From positions 1 through 64,000 of the forward strand of contig NZ_JACHKZ010000018.1 in assembly GCF_014207855.1 (NCBI RefSeq): a stretch of DNA of 64,000 nt, in the 5' to 3' direction. Shown here one piece after another: positions 8,632 through 20,020 of the stretch. Position numbers and translations under genes: made by a program. The DNA is from Comamonas odontotermitis. Lineage in GTDB: Bacteria > Pseudomonadota > Gammaproteobacteria > Burkholderiales > Burkholderiaceae_C. The notes beneath the pieces were generated by a model, which was not told the origin of the DNA, made no database searches, and saw only the letters and a list, made by a program, of their open reading frames with translations. Numbering within the stretch: position 1 is the first letter of the stretch; the number at the start of each line of letters is the position of its first letter.

Positions 8632-9531
8632 ATGGATCACTCCGCCCTGACACTGCTCGTGGAAATCATCGACGCTGGCAACCTGAGCCGCGCCGCTTCC
8701 AAACTGAAGATGAGCCGCGCCAATGTCAGCTACCACCTGACGCAGCTGGAAAAGACCGTGGGCGTGCAGCTGGTGCGCCGCACCACGCGCCGGGTGGAGC
8801 CCACCGAAGTCGGTCTGCGCCTGTACGAACACGGCCACGCCATCCGCAACGAGCTGGCTGCGGCGGGTGAAACCATTCGCAGCCTGGGCAAGGGGCTGCA
8901 GGGCCGCGTGGGGCTGGCCGTGCCCAGCGGCTACGGCCAACTGGTGATGACGGACTGGCTGATCGCCTTCAAGCGCCAGTACCCCGACATCGTGCTGGAC
9001 CTGATCTTCGAGAACCGCGTGGACAACCTCGTGCGCGATGAAGTGGACATTGCCGTGCGCGTGCTGCCCACACCGCCCGACAACCTGGTAGCGCGCCACA
9101 TGGCCGAAATGAACTACGTGGCCTGCGCAAGCATCGACTACGCCCGCCAGAACATGCTGCCCCAGCAACCCGAGGACTTGCGCCATGTGCCGCTGATCAC
9201 CAGCGGCGTCGTCGGCAAGCAGCTGCTGGTGCGCGCCTACCAGGGCGAGCTGCGCAAGGAAATCCGGCTGGAACCCACCTTGATCTCCGAGCACTTTCCG
9301 TTTCTGCGCCAGGGCATCATGGCGGGGCTGGGCGTGGGCATCGTGCCTGATTATGTGATCCGCGCCGAGGTGGAACGCGGCGAAGTCGTCACCACCCTGC
9401 GCGACTGGCGGCTGAGCATCTTTGGCAACAACATGTACTTGCTGTGGATGCCCAACCGCCACCAGACCAAGGCCGTGCGAACGATGATCGACTTTCTGCT
9501 GGAGCGGGCTGAGGTGGAGCGCCCTGCCTGA
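8632..9531 (+). CDS. LysR-family transcriptional regulator of the adjacent beta-oxidation operon
   Basis: A 299-aa LysR protein. The N-terminal winged HTH occupies about residues 3-62, with LVEIIDAGNLSRAASKLKMS and a recognition helix around SRANVSYHLTQLEKTVGVQL, followed by the periplasmic-binding-like effector domain. No good Shine-Dalgarno is visible before the ATG. It is divergent from the pim-like operon with 128 bp between the starts, containing matching palindromes. The likely job is ligand-responsive control of the operon and of itself; the inducer would be a CoA-ester or acid intermediate. That role is inferred from position. Confidence 0.9.
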   Translation: MDHSALTLLVEIIDAGNLSRAASKLKMSRANVSYHLTQLEKTVGVQLVRRTTRRVEPTEVGLRLYEHGHAIRNELAAAGETIRSLGKGLQGRVGLAVPSGYGQLVMTDWLIAFKRQYPDIVLDLIFENRVDNLVRDEVDIAVRVLPTPPDNLVARHMAEMNYVACASIDYARQNMLPQQPEDLRHVPLITSGVVGKQLLVRAYQGELRKEIRLEPTLISEHFPFLRQGIMAGLGVGIVPDYVIRAEVERGEVVTTLRDWRLSIFGNNMYLLWMPNRHQTKAVRTMIDFLLERAEVERPA

Positions 9532-9540
9532 GTCTGCGAA

Positions 9541-9585
9541 ATTACTATCAAAACAATAGCATCAAGCGTACACTGACACGGAATA
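9541..9585 (+). repeat. ACTATCAAAACAATAGC short repeat
   Basis: ATTACTATCAAAACAATAGCATCAAGCG immediately follows the LysR stop. The CTATCAAAAC block recurs at 33606-33615 and GATAGCTATCA at 22932-22942. It is one of several intergenic members of the same short repeat family and shows no strong terminator. Confidence 0.5.
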
Positions 9586-9623
9586 AGCACCAGGATTGTT
9601 TTTTACATAAGCCCTGGTTGCAC

Positions 9624-10547
9624 TCACAGCAGAATGCAGTCCTTCACCTCGGGTTGGGCCGTGCGCGGCGGCTCGCCCACCATCTCCAGCACCGATGACT
9701 CGATCGTGTAGCACAGGCTGCCCAGGGCCAGATCGTTGGCGGCCAGCCCAAAGGGGTGCTCCAGCTCGGCGCCCAGAGCCTCCAGCGCAAAAAAGGTATA
9801 GCCCAGAAAACAGACGATGACCGGCGTCATCGGGCCAATCGTGTCCAACAGGCCAAATGGCAGCAAAAAGCAGTAGATATATACGCAGCGGTGCAGGATG
9901 ACCGAATAGGTGAACGGAATCGGCGTGCCCGAAATGCGCTCGCCCCCCCCCACCGCATTGCCCAGGCGCGCGAGCGACTGCTCCAGCGCAGGCACCACGG
10001 CCGCCGCCACCTTGCCGCTGCGCAACTGCTCGCCCACCCACTCCTGCACCAGCAGCAGCGCCATCGCGGCGGGAAAGCGCGCACCGGCAATGCGCTCCAC
10101 ATCGCCCGGCGGCAAGAAAGCCGACAACTCGGCGCGCGCATCGCTCTCGCGCAGCTGGTGCTTGAGCGCATAGGCCAATGCACACAAGCGCTGCGCCAGC
10201 AGCTTTGCATGGGCCCTGTCGTCCGCCTTGTCACCCACCACCGCCAGCGCCTGCGCCGTCAGGTGGCGGCTTTCCACCAGCAGCACGCCCCACAGGGTGC
10301 GGGCTTCCCAGAAACGGGCATACGAGGTGCTGTTGCGAAAGCCCAGAAAAATCGCCAGCGTCAGGCCGATCAGCGAGAAAGGCACAAAGTTCAGCGACAC
10401 CTTCCAGTCCAGGATCGAGCCGTGGATCACGGTCACGACGATGGCCAGCACCGTGATGGTGATCAATTGCGGCAGGATCACCGGCAGGATGGAGCCGCGC
10501 CACACAAAGAGCATGCGCAGCCAGTGCACGGAAGGACGAACGATCAT
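9624..10547 (-). CDS. Bestrophin/UPF0187-family membrane protein
   Basis: A 307-aa integral membrane protein of the bestrophin-like family, whose bacterial members form pentameric ion channels in the inner membrane. Recognisable features are the N-terminal MIVRPSVHWLRMLFVWRGSIL, a first membrane pair (about 20-75) ending GFRNSTSYARFWEARTLWG, a cytoplasmic helical region, and the conserved PIPFTYSVILHRCVYIYCFLLPFGL membrane block near residue 220. The start at 10547 is chosen because the family begins at this point; no strong ribosome site is seen. It lies 94 bp downstream of rarA on the same strand. The ion carried is unknown. Confidence 0.85.
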   Translation of the reverse strand: MIVRPSVHWLRMLFVWRGSILPVILPQLITITVLAIVVTVIHGSILDWKVSLNFVPFSLIGLTLAIFLGFRNSTSYARFWEARTLWGVLLVESRHLTAQALAVVGDKADDRAHAKLLAQRLCALAYALKHQLRESDARAELSAFLPPGDVERIAGARFPAAMALLLVQEWVGEQLRSGKVAAAVVPALEQSLARLGNAVGGGERISGTPIPFTYSVILHRCVYIYCFLLPFGLLDTIGPMTPVIVCFLGYTFFALEALGAELEHPFGLAANDLALGSLCYTIESSVLEMVGEPPRTAQPEVKDCILL

Positions 10548-10641
10548 GGCCGGTATTGTCCGCCTTGCCGCCCACCTGCTGCGCAGAAATTGCAAAAAAT
10601 CTGATGCTTTTGGCGGGCGCAGCCAGCGCCCTGGCTCCACT

Positions 10642-11967
10642 TCAGTCCTGCACGTCATCCTCAGCGGGCTTGGCAGCCACGTTACGCGCGCGCAGCTCAT
10701 CCAGCTTGGCGCCGATCTTGATCTCCAGACCGCGCGGCACCGGCTGGTAGAAGCTGGGCGGCTCCATGTCATCTGGAAAGTACTTTTCACCGGCCGCAAA
10801 GCCGCCCTCCTCGTCGTGCGCGTAGCGGTAGGCCTTGCCGTAATCGAGATCCTTCATCAGCTGGGTGGGCGCATTGCGCAGGTGCAGCGGCACGGGCCAG
10901 GTGCCGTCCTGTTTGACGAAGGCTTTGGCCTGGTTGTAGGCCATGTAGCCCGCATTGCTCTTGGGGGCCACTGCCAGGTAGAGCACCGCCTGGGCCAGCG
11001 CCAGCTCGCCTTCGGGGCTGCCCAGGCGCTCGTAGGTGGCGGCGGCGTCGTTGCACATCTGCATGGCGCGGGGATCGGCCAGGCCAATGTCTTCCCAGGC
11101 CATGCGCACAATGCGGCGCGCGAGGTAGCGCGGGTCGGCGCCGCCGTCGAGCATGCGGCAGAACCAGTACAGCGCGGCGTCTGGGTCTGAGCCACGCACC
11201 GACTTGTGCAGCGCGCTGATGGTGTCGTAGAACTGCTCGCCACCCTTGTCGTAGCGGCGCATGCGCTCGCCCAGCACCTTGAGCAGCCACGCATCGGTGA
11301 TGGTTTCAACCTTCGCCTGCTCGGCGGTGATGGCCAGCGTCTCCAGCGTGTTCAAGAGGCGCCGTGCATCGCCATCCGCGTAGGCAATCAAGCGCTCCAT
11401 CGCTTCGCTTTCGATCGCTGGAACCGCTTGCAGCGCCTGCGCCTTTTCCACAATCTGCCGCAGATCGTCTGCCGTCAGGCTTTGCAACACATAGACGGCG
11501 GCGCGCGAGAGCAAGGCCGAGTTCACCTCGAACGAGGGGTTTTCGGTGGTGGCGCCGATGAAGGTGAATAGCCCGCTTTCCACATGCGGCAAGAACGCAT
11601 CCTGCTGGCTTTTGTTGAAGCGGTGCACCTCGTCCACAAACACGATGGTGCGCTGCTGCATCAGGCCATCACGCGCGGATTGCGCCTGTTCCACGGCTTC
11701 GCGGATGTCCTTGACGCCGCCAAGCACGGCGCTGATCGAGATGAACTGCGCGTCGAAGGCATCGGCCATCAGGCGCGCAATCGTGGTCTTGCCAACGCCG
11801 GGCGGCCCCCACAGAATGCAGCTGTGCGGGCGGCCTGATTCAAATGCCAGCCGCAGCGGCATGCCTTCGCCCAGCACCTGCTGCTGGCCCACCACATCAG
11901 CGAGCGTGCGCGGGCGCAGGCGCTCGGCCAGGGGTTGGTGGGATGGATGCAAAGAAGGGCTACTCAT
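10642..11967 (-). CDS. rarA: Replication-associated recombination protein A (AAA+ ATPase)
   Basis: A 441-aa member of the RarA/MgsA/WRNIP1 family, an AAA+ clamp-loader-like ATPase acting at stalled replication forks. Walker A is WGPPGVGKTT near residue 55 and Walker B/sensor is FVDEVHRFNKSQQD near 110. The C-terminal tetramerisation region contains LYWFCRMLDGGADPRYLARRIVRMAWEDIGLADPRA, diagnostic of the family. In many betaproteobacteria rarA directly follows ftsK-lolA. Here about 3.3 kb with four plus-strand genes separates it from lolA. Confidence 0.96.
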   Translation of the reverse strand: MSSPSLHPSHQPLAERLRPRTLADVVGQQQVLGEGMPLRLAFESGRPHSCILWGPPGVGKTTIARLMADAFDAQFISISAVLGGVKDIREAVEQAQSARDGLMQQRTIVFVDEVHRFNKSQQDAFLPHVESGLFTFIGATTENPSFEVNSALLSRAAVYVLQSLTADDLRQIVEKAQALQAVPAIESEAMERLIAYADGDARRLLNTLETLAITAEQAKVETITDAWLLKVLGERMRRYDKGGEQFYDTISALHKSVRGSDPDAALYWFCRMLDGGADPRYLARRIVRMAWEDIGLADPRAMQMCNDAAATYERLGSPEGELALAQAVLYLAVAPKSNAGYMAYNQAKAFVKQDGTWPVPLHLRNAPTQLMKDLDYGKAYRYAHDEEGGFAAGEKYFPDDMEPPSFYQPVPRGLEIKIGAKLDELRARNVAAKPAEDDVQD

Positions 11968-12226
11968 AAAGTGTGCAGCGGGTGCAGTGCGCAGCGCCCG
12001 CCTTGGTTCAGAACATGGGTCTGGGTTGATGGTACGGTGTATCGTAGCGTGCCTGCAGCATTAGCGCGGCAAAGCAAGGTTCCGCACCCATCGCCAGGCC
12101 CGTGCAGTAGGCAGCGTTTTTCGCCACCTGTCGCACAAAACTCCGGCTCAGCCTCGTCGATTGACCGGTGTCACGGGCTTCTTTAGCATCAGACACGCCC
12201 CTTTGCGGCATTCCAAGGAGATACCC

Positions 12227-12442
12227 ATGAGCGCAGATACCCCGGTGAAAGGCCCGGCTTCGTACTTTCCGTCCATCGAGAAGACGTACGGCCAGCCCGT
12301 CGCGCACTGGTTCGGGATTCTGGATACGGTCAAAGAGAAAAAGCACATGGAGCAGGTCGCGTTTCTGAAGGAGCACCACCAGCTCGGCCATGGGCATGCC
12401 AATGCGCTGGTGGCTTTCCATCTGGCCCGGCAGAAGGGTTAA
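12227..12442 (+). CDS. Small DUF4287 protein
   Basis: A 71-aa cytoplasmic protein that is almost entirely the DUF4287 domain, from SYFPSIEKTYGQPVAHWFGI to the C-terminal KEHHQLGHGHANALVAFHLA. AAGGAG sits 6 bases before the ATG, giving a strong ribosome site. The function of the domain is not known. It is the first gene of the plus-strand block between rarA and lolA and probably has its own promoter in 11968-12226, although I could not single one out. Confidence 0.85.
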   Translation: MSADTPVKGPASYFPSIEKTYGQPVAHWFGILDTVKEKKHMEQVAFLKEHHQLGHGHANALVAFHLARQKG

Positions 12443-12704
12443 GAACGTGTTTACGATCTCCCACAGAGCTGCTTGCCTGGGGTCTGCAGAGAGCCCCTAG
12501 CCGCCGTCCGGCATCCCTTGCCCGCGTGGGCCGGTTTCTCTATCATGCCGTCTGCCCTCGCGCACCAATGCGCAAACGTATACACGCACAAACGGGCCGT
12601 AAGCGTTCAACGTCAAACAACGCGCCACCATCTCCGGCGATGCCGGGGTGCTTGCCCTGCATGGGCGAAAGGCGCCTTTGCTTGACCGGTTCTTTGATAT
12701 CGAT

Positions 12705-12974
12705 ATGAACGCTTTCAACAAATCAACCATTTTCTTTGGCATTCCCAAGCTTCCTGCGCGCTATGGCTCGCTGGTGATGCCCCTGCTGCTGTCCATTCTG
12801 ATGACGTGCATCGTCTCGCTGATCAGCACCTTCAACGGCATCGGCCTCACCCCCGACTTTGCGTCCAAGTGGCTCAGGGCATGGGGCGTTTCGTGGCTGG
12901 TTGCGTTTCCGGTGCTGCTGCTTGCGCTGCCTGTGGTCCGCAAGGCAACGGCGGCACTGGTGCACACCTACTGA
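12705..12974 (+). CDS. Small DUF2798 membrane protein
   Basis: An 89-aa protein with two predicted membrane helices: PLLLSILMTCIVSLISTF (about 26-43) and VSWLVAFPVLLLALPVV (about 63-79). The spacing and KLPARYG lead-in match the DUF2798 family of two-helix inner-membrane proteins of unknown function. The ATG at 12705 is the first that fits the family; no clear Shine-Dalgarno precedes it. It has a 262-bp upstream gap without recognisable genes. Confidence 0.75.
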   Translation: MNAFNKSTIFFGIPKLPARYGSLVMPLLLSILMTCIVSLISTFNGIGLTPDFASKWLRAWGVSWLVAFPVLLLALPVVRKATAALVHTY

Positions 12975-12993
12975 GCACTGCGCGTTTCTGGGC

Positions 12994-13038
12994 GCCAGCG
13001 CTTTCCCAACAGGCGCTGGCAGCTATATTTAGAATAGC
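12994..13038 (+). repeat. Hairpin repeat GCCAGCGC...GCGCTGGC-AGCTAT, best copy
   Basis: GCCAGCGC (12994-13001) and GCGCTGGC (13013-13020) form an 8-bp stem, followed by AGCTATATTTAGAATAGC. It lies between the DUF2798 and GNAT genes and is the clearest palindromic member of the repeat family seen through the window. No run of T follows, so it is not an intrinsic terminator. Confidence 0.65.
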
Positions 13039-13059
13039 ACCACCTTTATCTGCCCATAC

Positions 13060-13524
13060 ATGATGCTGCACATCCAGGAAATTCCCGCCCAGGACGCGCC
13101 GATGGCGCTCCTGCTGCTTGCCGACCCTTCAGAAGACAAGATCCGCGCGTACCTGCCCGGGTCACGATGCTTTGTGGCGTCCAACGGTGCAGAGATGGTT
13201 GCTGCATGCGTGGTCAAGCCCCTGGGTGGCGGCTGTCATGAGCTGATGAGCATCGCCGTGCCGCCCACCCACCAGAAGCAAGGCCATGGCGCGGCACTGC
13301 TGCAATGGGTGATTGCCTTCTTCCGCAAGGCAGACGCGCATCAGCTGGAAGTGGGCACAGGCTCGTTCGGCTACCAGCTCGCCTTCTACCAGCGGTACGG
13401 TTTTCGGGTTTCCAGCATCGAGCGGGATTTTTTCGTCAACAACTACCCTTTGCCCATTATTGAAGACGGCATCGCGCTGTTGGACATGCTGCGCCTCACA
13501 CTGCAATACCCTCGCCAGGCCTGA
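13060..13524 (+). CDS. GNAT-family N-acetyltransferase
   Basis: A 154-aa protein of the GCN5-related acetyltransferase fold. Motif A is visible as ELMSIAVPPTHQKQGHGAALLQW near residues 63-85, containing the acetyl-CoA pyrophosphate loop Q-K-Q-G-H-G-A. The AFYQRYGFRVSSIERDFF segment (about 108-125) is the usual end of the domain. The substrate cannot be read from the sequence. Two adjacent ATGs (13060 and 13063) are possible starts, and no Shine-Dalgarno is evident. It lies directly downstream of a dispersed repeat. Confidence 0.85.
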   Translation: MMLHIQEIPAQDAPMALLLLADPSEDKIRAYLPGSRCFVASNGAEMVAACVVKPLGGGCHELMSIAVPPTHQKQGHGAALLQWVIAFFRKADAHQLEVGTGSFGYQLAFYQRYGFRVSSIERDFFVNNYPLPIIEDGIALLDMLRLTLQYPRQA

Positions 13525-13861
13525 TGATGGGCTTCTGCGATTGAAGCGACCCGTGATTTGCTGCTGGAAACCAGACTTTTCGGCAAGGATGAATGCATTT
13601 TGGGCCTGAGGAGCACATTTTTCACGGAAAATAAGGGTTTATACGGATCCATGAGCGCCCTGCAAAAGGTGGGCCACTCACCCGCAGGAAACTGTTCGAG
13701 GTGATGCCGCCACTGCACGGCCGCCCACTTTGGCGGGATTGCCGCTGGCTCCTGCAAAACAATGTGCCCTGCCAAGCCGGCAGCGTGCACGGCCTCCGTG
13801 AATGAATCTTTGAGGCGCTGCCGCTGCCAGCGTGCACCGCCCGATCTGCTTTGGAACCACC
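13525..13861. other. 337-bp gap between the GNAT and brnQ genes
   Basis: No plausible gene is seen on either strand and no strong promoter or hairpin. There is only a weak TATACG hexamer at 13640-13645. It may be the brnQ leader, but nothing in it identifies a riboswitch or attenuator. Confidence 0.5.
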
Positions 13862-15181
13862 ATGAAAACTCTCAAGACCAGGGATATCGTTGCCCTTGGG
13901 TTCATGACCTTTGCCCTGTTTCTGGGCGCTGGCAACATCATTTTTCCGCCGATTGTCGGCATGGCAGCGGGTGGCAATCTGCTGGGCGCCGCCATAGGCT
14001 TCCTGCTCACCGGCGTGGGATTGCCGCTTCTGGGCGTCGTGGCACTGGCGCGCGTGGGCGGCGGCCTCGACACCCTCACCCAACCTATTGGCCGTATTGC
14101 AGGCACAGCACTCGCCTGCGCGATCTATCTGACGATCGGCCCGCTGTTTGCCACACCGCGCACAGCCACGGTGTCGTTCGAGATGGGTCTGGCCCCCTTT
14201 GTCGGCAACACGCCCGTCATGCTGCTGGTGTTCACCATCGCCTATTTTTCGCTGGTGATGCTGCTGTCGCTGTTTCCGGGCAAGCTGATGGACAACATCG
14301 GCAAGCTCATCACGCCGGTGCTGATCCTGGCCCTCGCCATTCTGGGTGGTGCCGCCATTTTTGCGCCTGTGGGCGGCTACAGCACGGCAACGGCTGACTA
14401 CAGCACCCAAATGGCAGCATTCGCCCAGGGCTTTCTGCAGGGTTACCAAACCATGGATGCACTTGCCTCGCTGGTCTTTGGCATCGTGATCGTCAACGCC
14501 ATCAAGGCTGCGGGCGTGGCAGACCGGCGCCTGCACACGCGCTACGCCATCTATGCGGGCCTGATTGCCGCAACCGGCCTGGGCCTGGTGTATGTGTCGC
14601 TGCTCTACCAGGGCGCGACGAGCGGAACACTGGCCGGCAATGCGGCCACCGGCGTGCAGATCCTGACAGCCTATGTACAGCACACCTTTGGCAGTGCGGG
14701 CCTATACCTGCTGGCCGCCGTCATCCTGCTGGCTTGCCTGACGACGGGTGTGGGCCTGGTGAGCGCCTGCAGTGCCTTCTTCAGCGACCTGACCGGTTTT
14801 TCGTACCGTGGCGTGGTGGTGGCCCTCTGCATTTTCAGCGCCACCGTTGCCAACCAGGGCCTAGCGCAGCTGATTGCGGTTGCTGTGCCTGTGCTGGTGG
14901 GCATCTACCCCGTCGCCATTGCGCTGATTGCGCTGAGCCTGATGCACCGCTGGGGCCAGCCGAGCCGCGTCTACATTCCCGTGATGCTGGTGGCCCTGCT
15001 GTTTGGCCTGCTCGATGCCGCCAAGGCACTGCAATGGACCACCCTGGTGCCCGAGTGGCTGGAACACCTGCCCGGCGCTGCCCTGGGCATGGGTTGGGTG
15101 ACACCCGTAGCTGCTACGCTTGCAATAGCGGCTTGCGCAGACTGGATAAGCGCCAGACAGCAAAAACCTGCCAAAGCCTGA
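13862..15181 (+). CDS. brnQ: Branched-chain amino acid transport system II carrier protein
   Basis: A 439-aa LIVCS-family transporter importing leucine, isoleucine and valine with a cation. The start MKTLKTRDIVALGFMTFALF and the following GAGNIIFPPIVGMAAGGN motif at about 23-41 are characteristic of BrnQ, and about twelve hydrophobic segments follow. The ATG at 13862 is preferred over an upstream ATG at 13832 because the family begins here. It is the last and largest gene of the plus-strand block between rarA and lolA and converges on lolA with a terminator hairpin between them. Confidence 0.95.
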   Translation: MKTLKTRDIVALGFMTFALFLGAGNIIFPPIVGMAAGGNLLGAAIGFLLTGVGLPLLGVVALARVGGGLDTLTQPIGRIAGTALACAIYLTIGPLFATPRTATVSFEMGLAPFVGNTPVMLLVFTIAYFSLVMLLSLFPGKLMDNIGKLITPVLILALAILGGAAIFAPVGGYSTATADYSTQMAAFAQGFLQGYQTMDALASLVFGIVIVNAIKAAGVADRRLHTRYAIYAGLIAATGLGLVYVSLLYQGATSGTLAGNAATGVQILTAYVQHTFGSAGLYLLAAVILLACLTTGVGLVSACSAFFSDLTGFSYRGVVVALCIFSATVANQGLAQLIAVAVPVLVGIYPVAIALIALSLMHRWGQPSRVYIPVMLVALLFGLLDAAKALQWTTLVPEWLEHLPGAALGMGWVTPVAATLAIAACADWISARQQKPAKA

Positions 15182-15228
15182 CTGCACTGACGCCCAACAC
15201 GAGGGCCAAAGCCATCCCCACCAAAACC

Positions 15229-15261
15229 AAAGCCCTGGCCGCACTTGCTGCCAGGGCTTTT
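15229..15261. terminator. Intrinsic terminator after brnQ
   Basis: AAAGCCCTGGC (15229-15239) pairs with GCCAGGGCTTT (15250-15260) and T follows. It lies between convergent brnQ and lolA. Each arm ends in A/T runs, so it can act in both directions. Confidence 0.85.
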
Positions 15262-15281
15262 CCATGATCTGGATAACCGGT

Positions 15282-15914
15282 TTACTGCCGGATCACTTCC
15301 GCCCCCGAGGGAATACTGAATTCAAAAGCAGACGAAGGGAGCGAGGGCAGGGTTTTGAGCCCCACAAAACGCACCACAGAGCGCTGGCCAAAACCGTCTT
15401 CAATCTCCAGGGCCGTCAGCTCGTCGCCCTTGAAGCCGACCTTCACATTCTTGAGCTGGCCGTCCTTGCCCTTGGGCGTTGCCAGCACCCATTGCTGGCC
15501 ATCAGCATCAGGGGCATTGGCCAGGTCAAATTCGCTCTTCAGGGCCTGCAGGCTGGCTGCCGATGCGAGCAGTGCAGCGGGCGTCTGGCCCAGTGCCTTG
15601 CTTTGCTGGCGTTGGGTGACCTGGTTCAAATCGGCGTCGAACAGGGTCAAGGTGGTGCCGTCGGCCACGATGGTCTGCTCAAACGGCTTCTTGTACAGAA
15701 ACTTGAACTTGCCGGGGCGCTGGAATGCAAAGCTGCCACTGGAAGTCTTGACCCGCGGCGCCTGGCCTTCCTTGGCGGGCGATGTGACCGTCTGGGTGAA
15801 ACTGGCTTCGCCAGCCTGCGAATTTCTCAGAAACTGTTCAAGACTTTGCAAGCCATCGGCCTGGGCCCAGCTGCTCAAACCAGCCAATGCGGCGGCGGCG
15901 ATCCAATATTTCAT
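15282..15914 (-). CDS. lolA: Outer-membrane lipoprotein carrier protein
   Basis: A 210-aa periplasmic chaperone that takes lipoproteins from LolCDE and hands them to LolB. The signal peptide is MKYWIAAAALAGLSSWAQA with cleavage before DGLQ, followed by the LolA beta-barrel fold with LEQFLRNSQAGEASFTQTV and the FKFLYKKPFEQTIVADGTTL block. AAAGGA lies 6 bases before the ATG at 15914. It is downstream of ftsK as in other betaproteobacteria. Its acceptor partner gene lolB is at 47435-47965. Confidence 0.95.
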   Translation of the reverse strand: MKYWIAAAALAGLSSWAQADGLQSLEQFLRNSQAGEASFTQTVTSPAKEGQAPRVKTSSGSFAFQRPGKFKFLYKKPFEQTIVADGTTLTLFDADLNQVTQRQQSKALGQTPAALLASAASLQALKSEFDLANAPDADGQQWVLATPKGKDGQLKNVKVGFKGDELTALEIEDGFGQRSVVRFVGLKTLPSLPSSAFEFSIPSGAEVIRQ

Positions 15915-15977
15915 CCGAATTCCTTTCTGGCACGGGCCGGTGCCTGTGCAATGGGGCAGATTATGGCGTTGGAATGC

Positions 15978-16019
15978 AAAAAGCACCGAAAGTGCCGACA
16001 ATGCGACCCTTTCGGTGCT
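15978..16019 (-). terminator. Intrinsic terminator downstream of ftsK
   Basis: AGCACCGAAAG (15982-15992) and CTTTCGGTGCT (16009-16019) form an 11-bp stem. Read on the minus strand it is followed by TTTTT. It separates ftsK from lolA, so lolA likely has its own promoter or relies on read-through. Confidence 0.85.
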
Positions 16020-16064
16020 GTTTTGCGCTAATTTACATGGCGGAGATGCAGGTAACCACCTGCA

Positions 16065-18485
16065 TCACTCGTCGCCACCGGGCCTGTGGGCCACCAGCAC
16101 TTCGCGCTGGCCGCTGCCGGTGAGCGCACTCACCAGCCCCGCGCGCTCCATCTCTTCGAGCAGGTTGGCCGAGCGGTTGTAGCCAATGCGCAGCTTGCGC
16201 TGCACGTACGAGATGCTGGCCTTGCGATCCTTGAGCACGATCTCGAGCGCCTGGTCGTACATCGGGTCCTTTTCGCCACTGCCGCCGCCTTCTTCATCGC
16301 CAAAGCCGGAGTCACCGTCCCCGGTGCCGCCTTCGAGCACGCCTTCGATGTAATCGGGCTCGCCCTGCTCCTTGAGGTAGCTGACCACGCGGTGCACTTC
16401 GTCATCCGACACAAAAGCGCCGTGCACACGCACCGGGAAACCCGTGCCGCTGGCCATGTAGAGCATGTCACCCATGCCCAGCAGCGCTTCGGCCCCCATC
16501 TGATCGAGGATGGTGCGGCTGTCGATCTTGGAGCCCACCGAGAAAGCGATACGCGAGGGAATATTGGCCTTGATGAGGCCGGTGATCACATCGACGCTGG
16601 GGCGCTGGGTGGCCAAAACCAGGTGAATGCCCGCCGCACGCGCCTTCTGCGCCAGGCGGGCAATGAGTTCTTCGATCTTCTTGCCCACCACCATCATCAG
16701 ATCGGCCAGCTCGTCGATCACCACCACGATGTGCGGCAGACGCTGCAGTGGCTCGGGGGTTTCGGGCGTCAAGCTGAAAGGGTTGGGAATGAACTCCTCG
16801 CGCGCCTTGGCCTCGTCGATCTTGGTGTTGTAGCCCGCCAGATTGCGCACGCCCAGCTTGCTCATCAGCTTGTAGCGGCGCTCCATTTCGGCCACGCACC
16901 AGTTGAGGCCATTGGCGGCCTGCTTCATGTCGGTCACCACCGGGCACAGCAGGTGCGGAATGCCTTCGTAGACCGACATCTCCAGCATCTTGGGGTCGAT
17001 CATCATCAGGCGCACATCCTTGGCCTCGGCCTTGTAGAGCACCGAGAGGATCATGGCGTTGATACCGACGGACTTGCCTGAGCCGGTGGTACCGGCCACC
17101 AGCACGTGCGGCATCTTGGCCAGATCGGCGACCACGGGTTTGCCGATGATGTCCTTGCCCAGTCCCATGGTGAGCAGGCTCTTGGCCTCGTGGTACTCGT
17201 GGGAGCCCAGGATTTCGGTCAGACGGATGGTCTGGCGCTTGGCATTGGGCAGCTCCAGTGCCATGTAGTTCTTGCCGGGAATGGTCTCGATCACCCGGAT
17301 CGACACCAGCGAGAGCGAACGCGCCAGATCCTTGGCCAGGTTGACGATCTGTGAGCCCTTGACACCGGTGGCCGGCTCGATTTCGTAGCGGGTGATCACC
17401 GGGCCGGGCGCTGCCTCGACCACGCGGACTTCCACGCCAAAATCCTTGAGCTTTTTCTCGATCAGGCGGCTGGTCATCTCCAGCGTCTCGTACGACACCG
17501 TCTCCTGCGTCTTGGGTGCAGGATCCAGCAGATCAACCTGCGGAAGGCGCGTATCGCTCAATTCGTTGAACAGCGGCTTCTGGCGCTCCTTCACGACGCG
17601 GGCACTGGGCTGGGCCTGCGGCTTGACCGGCTCGGCAATATGCAGCGCTGGCTCGGACTGCGCAGGACGCGAGGCCTTGCCCTGGGGCGGCAGGTCGAAC
17701 ATGCTGTCAAAGCCATCGCCCGAAGGCTCCACGCGGGCTGCGGCAGGCGCCGCACTGTTCACCTCGGCCTCGCGGGCCTGGGCAGCCTTTTTACCAACTG
17801 CCTTGTCGGCGGCCGCTTCCCGGCGCAGCATCAGTTTCTGGAAAAAGCCTTCAATACCGGCGCCCACCTTTTCGGTGATCTGCCCCCAGGAAAAGCCCAG
17901 AATCCACGACATGCCCAGCAGCAGCAGCATGACGCCCACGATGCCGGAGGCGGTAAAGCCCATCCATTTTTCGGCCAGCGGGCCCAGCAGGTAGCCAAGC
18001 ACACCTCCAGCCGCGCCGGGCAGCTTGGGCTCAAAACGGTACAGACGCGACCACTCCAGCGCCGAGCTGGCCAGCAGCAGCACCACCAGCCCGCCCCAGA
18101 ACACAATACGGCGCCACCACAGAGGGCGAGAATCTCCCGGTGGGTTTTCGCCAGCACGCAGCCAGCGCGCCAGCGACGAAAACCAGGCCAGCACAGCGGC
18201 CACCACCAGCCACCAGACGGAAAAACCGACCATGAAGTAGCCGCCATCGGAGATCATGGCGCCCAGGCGTCCCATCCAGTTGCTGACGTGGCCCGCGGCC
18301 TGCGTGCCCGAGGTAGACCACGCCGGATCCTTGGGCGAGTAGCTCACCATGGCCGCCACGCAGAACGCCATCATCAGAAAAGTGATGATGAGGACCAGCT
18401 CATGCCCAAAGCGGCGCACCCCCATGACCAGCGACGAGCCGGCGCTGGGGTGCGCGTTCGATTTTTTCGTTGAATTAGTAGCCAT
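16065..18485 (-). CDS. ftsK: DNA translocase FtsK
   Basis: An 806-aa divisome ATPase that pumps chromosome termini through the septum and activates XerCD at dif. The N-terminus has four or five membrane helices (about 28-200). A linker of variable length follows, then the motor domain with Walker [13 protein letters not shown] near residue 465 and Walker [14 protein letters not shown] near 590. The C-terminal gamma winged-helix domain reads [32 protein letters not shown] and would read KOPS sequences. The length is normal for the shorter betaproteobacterial FtsK. It is divergent from trxB. Confidence 0.97.
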   Translation of the reverse strand: MATNSTKKSNAHPSAGSSLVMGVRRFGHELVLIITFLMMAFCVAAMVSYSPKDPAWSTSGTQAAGHVSNWMGRLGAMISDGGYFMVGFSVWWLVVAAVLAWFSSLARWLRAGENPPGDSRPLWWRRIVFWGGLVVLLLASSALEWSRLYRFEPKLPGAAGGVLGYLLGPLAEKWMGFTASGIVGVMLLLLGMSWILGFSWGQITEKVGAGIEGFFQKLMLRREAAADKAVGKKAAQAREAEVNSAAPAAARVEPSGDGFDSMFDLPPQGKASRPAQSEPALHIAEPVKPQAQPSARVVKERQKPLFNELSDTRLPQVDLLDPAPKTQETVSYETLEMTSRLIEKKLKDFGVEVRVVEAAPGPVITRYEIEPATGVKGSQIVNLAKDLARSLSLVSIRVIETIPGKNYMALELPNAKRQTIRLTEILGSHEYHEAKSLLTMGLGKDIIGKPVVADLAKMPHVLVAGTTGSGKSVGINAMILSVLYKAEAKDVRLMMIDPKMLEMSVYEGIPHLLCPVVTDMKQAANGLNWCVAEMERRYKLMSKLGVRNLAGYNTKIDEAKAREEFIPNPFSLTPETPEPLQRLPHIVVVIDELADLMMVVGKKIEELIARLAQKARAAGIHLVLATQRPSVDVITGLIKANIPSRIAFSVGSKIDSRTILDQMGAEALLGMGDMLYMASGTGFPVRVHGAFVSDDEVHRVVSYLKEQGEPDYIEGVLEGGTGDGDSGFGDEEGGGSGEKDPMYDQALEIVLKDRKASISYVQRKLRIGYNRSANLLEEMERAGLVSALTGSGQREVLVAHRPGGDE

Positions 18486-19957
<1,472 letters not shown>

Positions 19958-20020
19958 GCAGGAATATAGAGCGCCGCAGAGCAACGGAGCGGCAGCAACA
20001 AAACCCCACACAACGCAAAC

